From Chrysopilus asiliformis (lineage: Eukaryota; Arthropoda; Insecta; Diptera; Rhagionidae), in contig OZ035961.1 of NCBI GenBank assembly GCA_964034945.1, positions 29,551,684 through 29,615,683 of the forward strand: 64,000 bases of DNA, read 5' to 3'. The translations under genes and the position numbers were made by a program. Shown here in pieces: positions 23,442-35,182 of this stretch. Every line of letters begins with the position of its first letter. Within the stretch, counting starts at the first letter, position 1. The notes under the pieces were generated by a model. It was not told the DNA's origin. It ran no database searches and saw only the letters and a program-made list of their open reading frames with translations.

Positions 23442-26100
23442 TGATAATAGTTCTTTGATGCCATTCTAGTGAACTAAACAAAATTTTAGATCAAAGGATA
23501 AAATGCAAAAATGTAGGGAATTTTATTCTCTTTATTTTTCATTTAATTAAATTTTTTCTTGAAATTTTTAAATCGTGATATTCACTTCTTTGGTTAAAAA
23601 TAAAAATCTGGCAAGTTTTTGATTATTCCAGCACAACAAAATCTGGGTCGGATTTTTTCAGGGTTTTTTTTCGCAAAAAAATTGCTGACCAAAAGAATGC
23701 GTGGGGAAAACAGTCTTTCAGATAAAAACAAAAAAATCCAGAATGCAAAATAAGTATTCTACACAAGATTCACAAAAAACTCACAAAGAAACTCCGGTAA
23801 ATCGGTAAAAGTCCAGGAACTTTTATCATCGAAATATTTGAATATAATTTTACCTCAAGCTATAAAAAAAACATAACAAAATTCTAACCGTTAGGTCAAA
23901 CAAATCCCTATTAAACCTTTTAAGAAATCTTAAAGCAAAAAAAACCCTTCTCATAACAACAACGAATTTGAAAAAAAAAAACAAATCTGTTTCATGTGAA
24001 ATGCAAATAAATTTTATTAAGATATTAGTAATATGCAATTAACAAAATATAAATAGTCAAAATTTACCTCTTAAACACCTTAATGTAGATAATTATCAGC
24101 GGGTAAGTGCGGTGTAAGAACGTTTTAAGGGCCTGCACGGACTGCCAAATAATTTCTTAATATTCTAAATTCGTAAATTTATGGCGACTGCTTAAAAACA
24201 CAATGACTATTTACACGATAAGCAAATCCTTCCGAGCAGACTATTTAGTCCTTGTAACAATTAGCGTGTCTCATAACAACACTAATAATGACAGCGGGAT
24301 GGCAGTCATCGTCATGGAGAAAGCCTTTTTCGTCACATAATAGAGGAACACTATACCCTAAGAGTACTATACATAAAAACATCGTTTAAGACCGCTACCA
24401 AAGGAAAAAAACGCCAATAAAAAATGAAGAAAAAAAACACCTACCAGGCAGCATGAAGAAAAAAATTAGGTAAAACGTTGAGTTTTATACATAAAACTAT
24501 TTAATCAACGAAAATAGCCAAAAATCCTGTAAATTATACGCCAGTAGGCATTTGCACAATGTGCGCCGCGTTTCTTATTACATTCCATTCTTCTGTTGAC
24601 TAGTCCTCTTTCTCACTAATCCGTAATTACGATAAAACTAATCCAATCTGACTTAAATGTTCCTTTGACACGCATAAAATTAATCCCAGATACGAGTGTA
24701 TTCGCCGTTTATATTTTCAGTTTTTTTTTGTGTTCTTGTCGCTTAAATTGTGGACGCGTTCAGCGCGCTCTGGCGTACTAGATAGACCTACTTCTGGCAG
24801 GATCAACGCTAAGCAGCGAAGGGACGTGTGGTGGACTCGTAATAAAATCCATAGAATAATTTCTATAAACAGGTTGGTAATGGGCTAAAAACAAATATTC
24901 CACAAAAAAAAACTACGTGAGGAAAGAAAACTCAGGCGGACAGGTAAGAATTCTTTCAGCTGTGGCTATGGTCATCAATTTATTAATTCCAAACATACAA
25001 TCTTGTGATAGCGTTAAGGGCGCGCGAAGTGTATATAAAAACTAAGCGAATATCGAAACACGATGACATTCAAGCTCATTGGGCATCAATGTAGCTTAGG
25101 TTCGCCACTACAAATAGACAAGCTCCCATATGACGTCTTATCATGCAATACCATTAAAGGCCATCGAAACGCTTGATTAATATGATTAAGACGTCGCCGT
25201 CAAGTTGATTCGGTTAGTGGGTCGGCCAGTATTTCATAGCTGTCTTCGAATCAAAGGGTGTCAAAATACCTATATTTGTATTCATTAATAATTTTATTTT
25301 ACTTTTTTTTGGAAATTTGAAGGGTCACCCTGCCCTGAAACATTTTAAGGGCACCATTAGATTCATGACTTGCTTTTGACATAAAATTTGTTAGAAAAAA
25401 ACTAATTTGGGGCTGTCCATAAAATACGTCATTTAAAGACAGTATTTGTTTTCAGCTAAAAAAATGCTTCGGTTTATGAACAATGTTTTGATGTATTGCG
25501 ATTCTTCAACAGAGGGAAAAGCGAGGTGATATCAATTAAAAGTAATATAAGAAATAGTCGATTCGTTCTAAATGAAGTTTTTTTTTATCAGAACGAATAG
25601 ATATTCAGGTGCCCTCACCATTTGGTAGACACGTTCTTTGAGTAATTATCTTTTCACGCCCCGAAATGGAATTTCCACACATTTTACCATCTGCATAAAA
25701 TAAGTAGTTTCACCGAGAAATCAAAGGAAATGGATTCAAACGCAAAATTCTGTAGAATGTGTCTACCTACGATAACTAGTTTACAATTCATTACCATAAA
25801 ATTCAAGCACTAATTACTAAAGTTACATTCAAAGTGAACAAATTGAAATTTTCCCCTTACATAAGACATTCAGAAAATCACTTTTACAAAATTTATATGG
25901 AGTTGTATATTGGAAATGCACGCGAGCATAAGAAAATTTGGATAATCAAAGAAAATGAATTTGCATTCACATGCGAGGCATAAATAGAAACAAAACCATT
26001 GACTTTCCTGTAGTTCACTAATTAAGAAATGTTTATTTAGTTCTTCTAATTTCCACAAATATCAAATTCTCATACGTATTCAAGCGGGAAAAATCACAAT
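23442..26100. other. Intergenic stretch, no gene recognised
   Basis: AT-rich. GGGGCTGTCCATAAAATACG at ~25,410 resembles a known insect transposon end, but no partner end was found. Nothing else is supported. Confidence 0.4.
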
Positions 26101-26270
26101 CTATTTGTATAGGAGGGGGAAGGGAGCGATCCGATTGGATTTTAATGTATAGGACGGTTATGTAAAATTATATTATCAATAGATTTTACCTTTATAAATT
26201 TTTCAATATGACTCACCGTTTTCGAGAAAATAGAAAAAAATAGCTGAAACGGAACACCAACAAAACAACT
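26101..26270 (+). repeat. Family A repeat, partial copy
   Basis: The order AGGGGGAAGGGAGCG, CCGATTGGATTTTAATGTAT, TATGACTCACCGTTTTCGAG parallels 38,515-38,650. The microsatellite and terminal hairpin are missing. Confidence 0.5.
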
Positions 26271-26877
26271 GTTTTTAAATAGAAAATAAAACTTGTTTTG
26301 GACGACAATCAAGTGAAAATAATTAATAAATGTGCGTATTTTAAACAGAATGCGGCACAGATATTTAATATCGAGAGCTACATAGTGACAAGCGAAATTT
26401 AGCTTAAATTTTTGCGTTCTTTACCTTTTACAAAAAATCACTACCAATAAAGAGAAAAACGCCGCAGGCCAAATCCTTATAAATATAGAAAATCCTTGAA
26501 AACATGCGACGCGACGCAAACGGAAAACCGTAATTTACAGTAACTCCAGCCGGAGTAGAGTATATTTTGAATATTTAGTGATCGTTTTTTCTAGGGTTTG
26601 AAAAATAAAAACACTAATATCCTGGACAGAAGTTTTGTTTTCGGAACTCGAGATAACATTCCCAAAATCGCCATATCAGAAACTATTTAAGAAGGCTCAA
26701 TTTTCTTTACTTCAGCGCGTTTGTACGTCGAATAAAATCTGATCAAATGATCATGGAAATGTGTCCATGATAACATATTTTTGGCGCGCCTAGATATATG
26801 CAATCTGATCCAATCTGTTATACTGGCGTTAAAATTGTGGGAAAATAATTTTCATTCATAAATATCAGTTTCAGATT

Positions 26878-27583
26878 AAAAACATAAGAAAAGCTGCAAT
26901 TGCCAGGGGCCAATCGTCAAATACTCTATATGAAGACAGACAAAATGTTTATTTAAAAATATTTTAATTTGGGAGGGGTTTTTATTTTGGGAACCGTATT
27001 ACGCCGAGAAAAGCCCAGAAAATCTCTTCATTTGTTTGGGTGAGGGGAAACGGATGATCTGATTTAATTATGATGTATGACGAAGTTTTGTAAAATTGCA
27101 GTGTTCATACTTTTGTGTTACAATTTTTTTCCATACCATACACTATTTTCGAGAAAATCGGGAAAAACGATTCTGGTTATATGAGGGAAGGGGAAGGAGT
27201 GGTCCGATTTTGTCCATTAACAAACTTGGCCTCCCATTTTGTGAAAGAAATGGCCATGGAAAATTTAAAATTTCTAGCTTAATTCGTTCTCAAGTTATCG
27301 TATCCATGGGCAGACAGAAGGACAGACAGAGGGACAGACAGGCGGACAGACAGACGGACAGACAGACGGACAGACAGACGGACAGACAGACGGACAGACA
27401 GACGGACAGACAGACAGACGGACAGGCAGACGGACAGACAGACAGACAGACAGACGGACATGCGAAAATTCTAAACACACTGTTGTAATTCATTTTTATG
27501 TCAGACGATTAATACTATGCGTAGCAAATGGTAGAGCAAACCTATTATACCCTATATGTAGTTTCACCATATAGGGTATAAAT
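26878..27583 (+). repeat. Family A GTCY repeat, nearly full copy
   Basis: Begins AAACATAAGAAAAGCTGCAA, carries a (GACA/GACG)n microsatellite at 27,311-27,460 and ends in a hairpin (TATACCCTATATG ... CATATAGGGTATA) at 27,546-27,580. The layout matches dipteran mini-me/DINE-1-type elements (hairpin end next to (GTCY)n), which are regarded as Helentron-related. Long frames across the microsatellite are artefacts. Confidence 0.65.
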
Positions 27584-27690
27584 ATGGTTTTGGATTTAAA
27601 TTTTCAAATTTTGGACTTACCTGTTAGAGATATTTTTTGCTTGCAAGAAATGCGTGAGTAACTCAAAAGACTTTTGGAAAAATCAAAAAA

Positions 27691-28216
27691 AAACATAACA
27701 AAAGCTATAATTGCCAATCTGGCAATTATTTTAAACCCGTATCAAAATTCGAGCAATTGTATCAAAATTCCACTTTGAAGTCAAACTTTCCAATAAGATT
27801 TGTTTAAATTTATTCCAATCGGATTTTGATGTATGGGAGTTTTATGTAGAATCATATCGTAAATAACTTTTTTTGAATAAAAGATGCACCGTTTTTGAGA
27901 TATTTGCAAAAAACGTTTTCGTTCGTATGGGGGGTACCCCCGTAATGGTCCATTTTTGCCCATTAACGAACTTAGCCTTGCATTTTACGAAAAACGAATC
28001 TGCGTAAAATTTCAAGTCTCTATCTCAATCCGTGCGCCCGCAATCCGCGCCACAGACGGACAGACGGACGGACAGACGGACATGCAATATTCAACTTTTT
28101 TTTATCATTCTAAACACACTGGTGTAATTCATTTTTGTGTGTGATGACGGGATCTTGGCGTTACAAACGGTAAGGCAAAGTTAATATACCCTTTGGTTTC
28201 ACCATACGGGTATAAA
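27691..28216 (+). repeat. Family A GTCY repeat, full copy
   Basis: Starts AACATAACAAAAGCTATAAT, has a short (GACGGACA)n at ~28,054-28,082 and ends in the hairpin TATACCCTTTGG...CCATACGGGTATA. It lies ~110 bp from the preceding copy in the same orientation. It is very similar to the copies at 43.0, 53.2 and 61.5 kb, so it belongs to the young subfamily. Confidence 0.7.
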
Positions 28217-29396
28217 AATTACTATCTTCTAAAATAAATGAAAATTTATACAATTCCATTAAATTTAAATTCAGCAAAGAAATTAACAAATTGATAAGAA
28301 TGAATTTATTAAATTCAATTAGTAATTTTTTTAAAAAATTGATAGACAAAGTTCGCGGTAATTAGATGTGTCTAACTTTAATTCTACTAATTGTTTTCCA
28401 TGTAAATAATACTTTTTACCTGAGCTAACTTTGGAAAATTTCATTCATTTAATGTTATTTATACGGATCATTTAATCAAATTATCTCAGATTGAATCTCG
28501 TCGAAATGCAAAACTCTTGACTAAAAAATTTACGACAGTTTGTGTTTCAGTTCTACACTTCAGGATCGTTAGGTACTTTTACCAAACTCTAGGACCTACG
28601 TAGCATTGCAGAAGCATAGCCGAATATCCATTCAAAGTTCGAATAGTGTTCTGTTCTCGGTTCGTCCATTTAAGATTTATTACGATTAAAATGCTAGTAT
28701 TGTGGAACTTTTCCATATGAATCTGATATATGCATGCTTATATGCATTCCGAATAGAAACATATATGTCTTTATCTATACGTATATGTTTGGCCAAACGT
28801 TTTCGAAATGTAAGTGGAAACCATTGCCACCATTATGTTAGAGGAGGCAAGCAGAATAGTGGAGAAAGTACTTACGATAGACTAAAGTTATGGAAATGAA
28901 GATTTACGGTCTGAGATAGTCGTAACGTTACAAAAGGACTTTTGCCATCGATTTTCTCTGATGTCAATTATTCGCTGAGACTCCATACTGTTTGGAAATT
29001 GGATTAAAATACCTTTTTAGATTTTTCGTTCAAGATCGAAATGTGAGATATATTACTATTAAAAAATATAAAGAAGAGTTACCATCGATTGGATGCGAGG
29101 AAATACATTCGTGATGCCTTAAGCAATATATATGGGCTTTAACAACGAATATTTAAACGGAAAATTAAGAAAAATTGACGAAAAAATTGACTTTTCCAAA
29201 ATCTTTACAGTGACTGAAAGAAAATTCTAAGAAATACGACAACATCTGCATGTTGGTAACATAAATTTTCCACCGCCCTGAACATCCTTTGCTGAGAAGA
29301 TTGCAATCATATTTAATTTTTTGAAACCGGTTCTTTTATCACAAATAAATAATAATGAAGCTAATTTTATAGTTACCCAAAATGGCATTCAACTTA
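28217..29396. other. AT-rich intergenic stretch, no gene recognised
   Basis: Only short frames; no domain or terminal repeat seen. Confidence 0.4.
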
Positions 29397-29461
29397 TTTT
29401 GACTTTCCTCTGCTATAGAGGCAAAGGGTTGTATTCATGACGGAAACCGACTCGAGAAAGA
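29397..29461 (-). repeat. Family B repeat, terminal fragment
   Basis: CTTTCCTCTGCTATAGAGGC and the following TATTCATGACGGAAACC...CTCGAGAA correspond to the hairpin end of the repeat at 52,932. The junction with the DD41D remnant marks where that transposon lost its 3' end. Confidence 0.55.
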
Positions 29462-30201
29462 CGTCCAATTTTAGGCCACTTTTTCGAGCACTGCTGGCCG
29501 TATGTCACGATGGCCTCCAAGGCGTCAATTGTTGCTGGATTGTCAGCATAAACCAGTGACTTCACGTAGCCCCACAAGAAATAATCGAGAGGCGTCAAAT
29601 CGCACGACCTTGGAGGCCAATTGACAGGTCCATTTCTCGAAATCAAGTTATCGCCAAATTTTGATTTCAATAAGTCGATGGTTGCGGTCGCCGTATGGCA
29701 CATAGCGCCATCCTGTTGAAGCCACATCTCGTTCGGATCAATATCATTCATATTTTCAAACAAAAAATCATTGGTCATGGTGCGATAATGATCTCCATTG
29801 ACCATAACGCGAGCTCCGGCCCCATTTTTGAATAAATAAGGTCCGATGATGCCACCAGCGTGCAAACCGCACCAAACGGTGCATTTTTCTGGATGTAATG
29901 AAGTCTGTAGGGTCTCTTGTGGATTGGTCTTACTCCATATGCGGCAATTTTGCAAAAAATGAGCTTCATCGCTGAACAAAATTTTGCTAAAAAAACGTCG
30001 GTTATAAGTAGCGCGAATATACGACTAATTTTCAACGTAAACTTGGATAATTTGGCAGCGTTTTTCAAGCGTGAGTCTATTCATGATGATTTGTCAGAGT
30101 AAACTGATCATAAATATCAAAAAGTGAGGGCAGTATAACAGCTCGTTTGACAGTTAACCATTTCGAAGGTTCTATCTAAGCAAAAAAAAACACCCTTTAT
30201 A
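29462..30201 (-). mobile_element. Decayed DD41D mariner-like element, minus copy
   Basis: Its 5' end is intact at ~30,200 (TATAAAGGGTGTTTTTTTTT read on the minus strand), followed by the same leader as the copy at 46,877. The 3' end is missing beyond the catalytic region, replaced by a family B fragment. Confidence 0.75.
29463..30084 (-). pseudogene. DD41D transposase remnant, linker deleted
   Basis: The ATG at 30,084 opens a frame that stops soon after the first helix. After an internal deletion a second frame supplies the catalytic core: SDEAHF (first Asp), QQDGAMCHTA (second Asp) and CDLTPLDYFLWG (third Asp), with 41 residues between the last two. About 120 residues of HTH and linker are absent compared with the 361-residue relative. 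The core frame then runs into foreign sequence after KKWPKIGR. It shares its deletion junction with the 46.9-kb copy and is not functional. Confidence 0.8.
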
Positions 30202-30400
30202 ACCAAATTCGAAGAAAATAAAACCTCCTGCATTTTTCTTGTAAACTGTTATTATTACATATCTATAACAGTTCTTGAGATTTTTAAAAAGTTATTATTT
30301 TTCACCTTTTTTCCGAAACTTAATATTGCAGGGGAATGATTTGTTTTGATCACTACTGATATTTTTAAGGGATTATGTCTATCTGCAAATATTGGTAAAA
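30202..30400 (+). repeat. Family D repeat, partial copy
   Basis: CCGAAACTTAATATTGCAGG and TTTTGATCACTACTGATATT (about 30,317-30,370) match the 22.55-kb copy in order. Confidence 0.45.
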
Positions 30401-30904
30401 TCTAGATTTCTTTGGATGATGCCATAACTTCGATTTTCCCAAAACTATGTTACTGAAATGAATGGCAGCGATTACTCACTAACACCTCAACCGAAATTTT
30501 GCACAATGATACCACCGTCAGACTACCACAGACTCAACCCGGAAAATTGTGACGTATTTTTTTGTGGAATCCATTTGTAAAATCAATTTTTTATAGAAAT
30601 AGAAGAGTCGCGGATCGACTAAGAAGGTAATAAAATGTTTTAAGGACAGACCCTTAAATTTTTCAACCGAGTCAAAGTCACATTTCACTTTGAATGATGA
30701 AGAATATCTTCGCCTGCTGATGATTTAATCTTAGCCTGCAGAGTTTTAGACTGCATTTTCACTTTTTTTTCAAAAATCAAATCGTATTTAAAATTCTGCT
30801 TTTTGGGAGTGGTGTTAAATTTACACTAATTTTTTTTTAAAGTCGGTTTTATTTTTTTTCAATTTTTTTTTTGTTTAAACGTTTTTTAGTTTCAAATTTT
30901 AATA

Positions 30905-31330
30905 TGGGTAAAACTACAAAGGGTTTGAGGGGATAAGTCCGCAGTGGGAAATATATAAAAAAAAATTCAAGGTATTGTACGGAACACAACACCAAAAATT
31001 CAACTCAATATCTCTAACGACGTACAATCTAGCAGGGGAGGGGTTTGATGGGATAGAAGCACAGGGTAAAATAAGTAAAATATTCTTCCTGGTGATGTAC
31101 TGAACACCCCACCAAAAATTTCCACTCGATATCTCAAACAATGTAAAGTTTAGCATAAGAGGGGATTTGAGGGGGTAGGTTAACATGGGGGAAATATATA
31201 AAAGAACATTTCTTGTGTTGTAGTGAACACAACGCAAAAAATTTCAACTCGATATTTCAATCGATGTAGAATCTAGCAGGGGAGGGGTTATGAAAGCATA
31301 GCTCCATGAGTGAAAAATTTGCAGCGGAGC
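30905..31330. repeat. ~122-bp tandem repeat, about 3.5 copies
   Basis: The landmark TCTAGCAGGGGAGGGGTT occurs at 31,028, diverged at 31,149 (TTTAGCATAAGAGGGG), and at 31,272. Each unit continues GGGAAATATATAAAA and a CACCAAAAATT(T)CAACTC-type block ending in ATATCTC. Units are clearly diverged, so the array is not recent. Confidence 0.75.
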
Positions 31331-33558
31331 CCAACAAGGAACTTTCTCTACAACTTTCTCTTTGGGACGACCAAAATCGATCAACCCAGTAAAAAGTTAG
31401 TAGTGAACATACATTAAAAAAAACATACATTCAGATCGAATTGAGAACCTTTTCCTTTTTGGAAGTCGGTTAAAAAAGAGGTCGCGAGAGAATAAAAAGT
31501 TGAGACCCCTGTTATAGTCGGTAGAAATAAGGAACCCGTATTTCTAACAGCTATTGATTTTTAAATCTAGTTTCGCCTCAAAATTGTGTATCACGTTGCG
31601 AATGGTTTCAAATATTACCCTTTAAAAAGCTAATATCTAAAAAAGTTTCTAAAAAAACTCATCACAAAACAATCACAACATATCAAATATCTAACCACAT
31701 TAAATATTTTATCACTGTAACTTTGAGTGTGAGTGGAAAAACGATAAAAACGTTTTGTATTGCTGTGGAAATTAAATTAAATTCCAACAAAATGCATTCC
31801 AATCATTTTTGTATTTTAAAACAAACTTTTTAGTAACTCAAAGGTATTGCAAAACAATTGTTGTATCTATTTTGTGTATTTCTTTCATTGTTGGGAATAG
31901 AACAAAAAAAAACGCTTATATTTTTCCTATTCGAGAATAACCCTTGAAGCCAAATTCAGTACCAAAAACTTTTATTTTGCCCTCTCTTACAGCACGGCTT
32001 AAGTCACGGACAAATGTAACTTCTGTAATGTACATCCACACGCATACCATAATGTTTAAAAATTTACTCTGCAACTAGGTTAGTTTTGCACATTTTTGTA
32101 TACGTTTATATAGGTAGACCAACCAATGCTAATAGACAGATATCCGTTTGTAGAATTTATATATAGGCAGATATGAAACGGTTGGATGAATACCTGCTGT
32201 TAGAGTTTCACATAAGACGGTTGGTTACCTTATTTCCAAAGATGTGTCCTATTTACACATAGATTTGTGTATAAAATTGTAGTTTAGTTTATCCTTTTCC
32301 GATGATGGTGAAGGCAGAGGGCATAATCGTTGACTTCGTGAAGAAAAGTTTCTGCAGAAAATTTTCAAACAATTATAGTTTCGGGTCACGTAACTTGCTT
32401 CTATACATTGCCAACTCGAATGCTATTATTACGTCCACTGCCACATTATTAAAAAGCTTTTTCCCATTTTATTGTAATACATAACGTTTTCGGTATTGTA
32501 TACAAAAGTTACGAAAAATTATCGTACGTGTGGTTGCCGGTGATTCAAAGCTTTTGAATCGAGTGTTTCTTAAGCCACAAAATATAAGTTGTTTTTTTTC
32601 CTTTTAGTTTAACTTAAGGTTACTTGAACTGCATTAAACATTTAATTCAACAGAAAATATTCAAGAACTTTGGTAGTAACTTTATGTACAATCGTTGAAA
32701 ATTTCTTTTCTGGTATTTATTTACGCATTATATATTTTATGTGTCAAAATTTAATAAAAATTCAAAATAATAGAAAAAATCCATGTCTATATATTGTATA
32801 AATTTAATAAAAAAAAATTCCCCACTCCACAAAAAAAGAACACTTCTAACAAATCGGAAATTCTATGTTGAAATAAAAGATAAAAATCAACCCTTCAAAA
32901 TTTGTTTGAGCACTCTCTCCAGAACTAAAGTAAGTAATCAAAGCGAAAAGCTCTGATTATGTCTTAAAATCTTAACGTACCAAAATCAATTATGGTCTAA
33001 TTTTTTATTTATGTTTCGATATTGACATACATAGAAACCATGCTAGGAATACAAACTTTTCGGTTTGCTTAAAAAAGCATTTCTATTCACAACATCGACT
33101 TCTTATTTTTTCGGTTGAAATTCGAGGAACTGGAATAACGGACGGTCATCACGAAATCATTATAATCGATTTAACAGCTTTTAGTACTATTTGCTAATGT
33201 TCTGTCTTTAGATATCATCAAAGTCATTATAGCTATGTCGAGAACAGCCAATTCGATTTCAAATGCGAACTGGAGTGCAAAGGGGAGCGCCGAACTAATC
33301 AAAGCATGGGAGGAACTACCTCTAAAATAAACTTTACCAAAATAAAAGGTGAAAGTAAAGTGTACGATGTCACATTATAATATCATAATGTTGAAATTAG
33401 CCTCGAGCAAAATAAATATTTATTTTGAAAATATGCCTGATAGCAACATACGTTGGTATATACCTAAGTATATCAAAGTTTTATTTCGGATCTCGCGGCC
33501 TTGGCTAATGGTTTCATGATTATAAAAAAAATGTTATCAAATATTAAAATATTTGTTA
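31331..33558. other. AT-rich intergenic stretch, no gene recognised
   Basis: No supported coding region or repeat boundary. Confidence 0.4.
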
Positions 33559-33720
33559 TACAGTAGAATCCCGATAATTCATATTTCAAGGGCGCGACGA
33601 AAAATACGAATTATCGGCATATTTCAAATGACCGACGCAATAATACGAATTATCGGGATATCCGCATTAGCGGGATTACGAGGGTAAAAAACAAAAAAAA
33701 ATACGGATTAACGAGATTTT
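33559..33720. repeat. Pogo-like terminal sequence with ATTATCGG units
   Basis: TACAGTAGAATCCCGATAAT is a CAG-start terminus of pogo/Tigger style, followed by several copies of TACGAATTATCGG (33,605, 33,642). Similar GAATTATCC and GGATTATCGG pieces appear at 35,250-35,300, so a decayed ~1.7-kb element could span 33,559-35,310. No matching right terminus was found. Confidence 0.4.
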
Positions 33721-34973
33721 TATTTGCATAAATAAAAACACATACTATACATGTGTGTGACATCCAAAATTCAAGTTTGAAAACAATCCGTAATCTTTTG
33801 TTGGCGTAAGAATTGTATGCGGGTATTATCAATTGCGGTTTCAGGCATACACTCAGAAAAATGCAGTAAAAGTTGTCGGTTTGCGTACGTCGTAATTGGC
33901 TTCCTGCAGGAAAATTTACCCTATGCTAGGCGCGCGTTGATCTGCGATAGGAAAATTAAAAATGTATTAACCTGTGGCGGAAGAAATTAAAAAATTAAAC
34001 CTGCAACTAGTAAAGTAGAGTTTGAGAGAGCTGCACGCTTTGACTTGAGATGGGTATTTCGAGGACATAATGTCATGTAATAAATAACCCTGCCTACCTG
34101 CTACAGGCCAAAGTTGACCTGGATCAGCTTTATTATTTTTCTGTGTATTCATTGCAGGAAAGATATTCATCGAAACACTCCGCGCTCGTCACCGTTTAAC
34201 TCAGTTTACTCAGTCAAAAAGAGTCCTGAAAACAGCAATCAAAATCAATTGATTTTTTCGCAGCGGCAAAAAAAACGCCATTCACACTAGAATTTTGAAA
34301 CGTCGTTTGTTGTTTATTCGGCGTACGTGTTCAGCGCGACTACTTGTATATAAAACTAGAGTGTGGTTCTCTAAGTAGCTCATGTCCATTCATATTTTTT
34401 AATATTTTGGTCATTATTACCGATTTTAACGAAAAATATTTTAATCGATTAATTTAAGTAGAGTTTCCATGGTTTAAGGGCTTAAAAATTTTAAATAGAC
34501 GAATTTCTTTAAAACAAAAACTGGGAACAAAGTTGATTTTTCCCACTCCATATTTTGGCGAATAAAAAAATCAGCGCGTGGGTTTTTTCAGTCATGATTT
34601 TTCATTTTTATTGTGTCTCCATAGCGTACTTAGAAATGTCAACCAGGAGGTAATCAGGGCAGCCAACTAGAAATCAGCCAATTTGACTGAACAAATGTCA
34701 AAAAAAAATCCTACTTTTCAGCAGCCGAAAAAATCATGACAGTACGGAGATTTAAATCATGATGCAAGATTTTTTGAGTCTCCATTAGATTTTTTCGTGA
34801 TTGGATTTAAATACAATCTGGAAAAAAGTCTAATGGAGTCGTGGGGTTCCCCAGCATAACTACTCAAAATGTATTTAGCTAGCATGGCATAAACAAAAGA
34901 ATTGTAAAAAAATCAAAATTGAAAGAAAACCGCGAAAAACAAACAAACATTGGAAGAGAAAAAGTCATACGAA

Positions 34974-35182
34974 TTAACACGTTGACTGCCACCATGAAGT
35001 CGAGTCCCAGAGGCCAGTAGATGGTTTTATATCAACATTTCATATAATCCGGTGCATCCAATGCTTTACCACACAACTTATCTTAAAGTAAAGTGCTTTG
35101 GGACCACATGTGGGTCACACGGCCACAGGAGCCAATTTTAATGTGAGACCACGTCGGTCTCACATTGCAGTCAACGTCTTAA
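34974..35182. mobile_element. TTAA-flanked MITE (piggyBac-type), element 2
   Basis: TTAA at 34,974-34,977 and 35,179-35,182 enclose ends CACGTTGACTGC and, inverted, GACGTTGACTGC. It contains GGACCACATGTGGGTCACAC and GTGAGACCACGTCGGTCTCAC-like subterminal motifs. 209 bp, no gene. Confidence 0.65.

Noticed and set aside
27096..27493. Cys/Val/Ser/Pro or Arg/Gln/Thr/Asp repeat proteins
   Set aside because: They are translations of the GACA/GACG microsatellite, and several frames are open at once on both strands. The same applies at 43,449-43,746 and 61,550-61,861.
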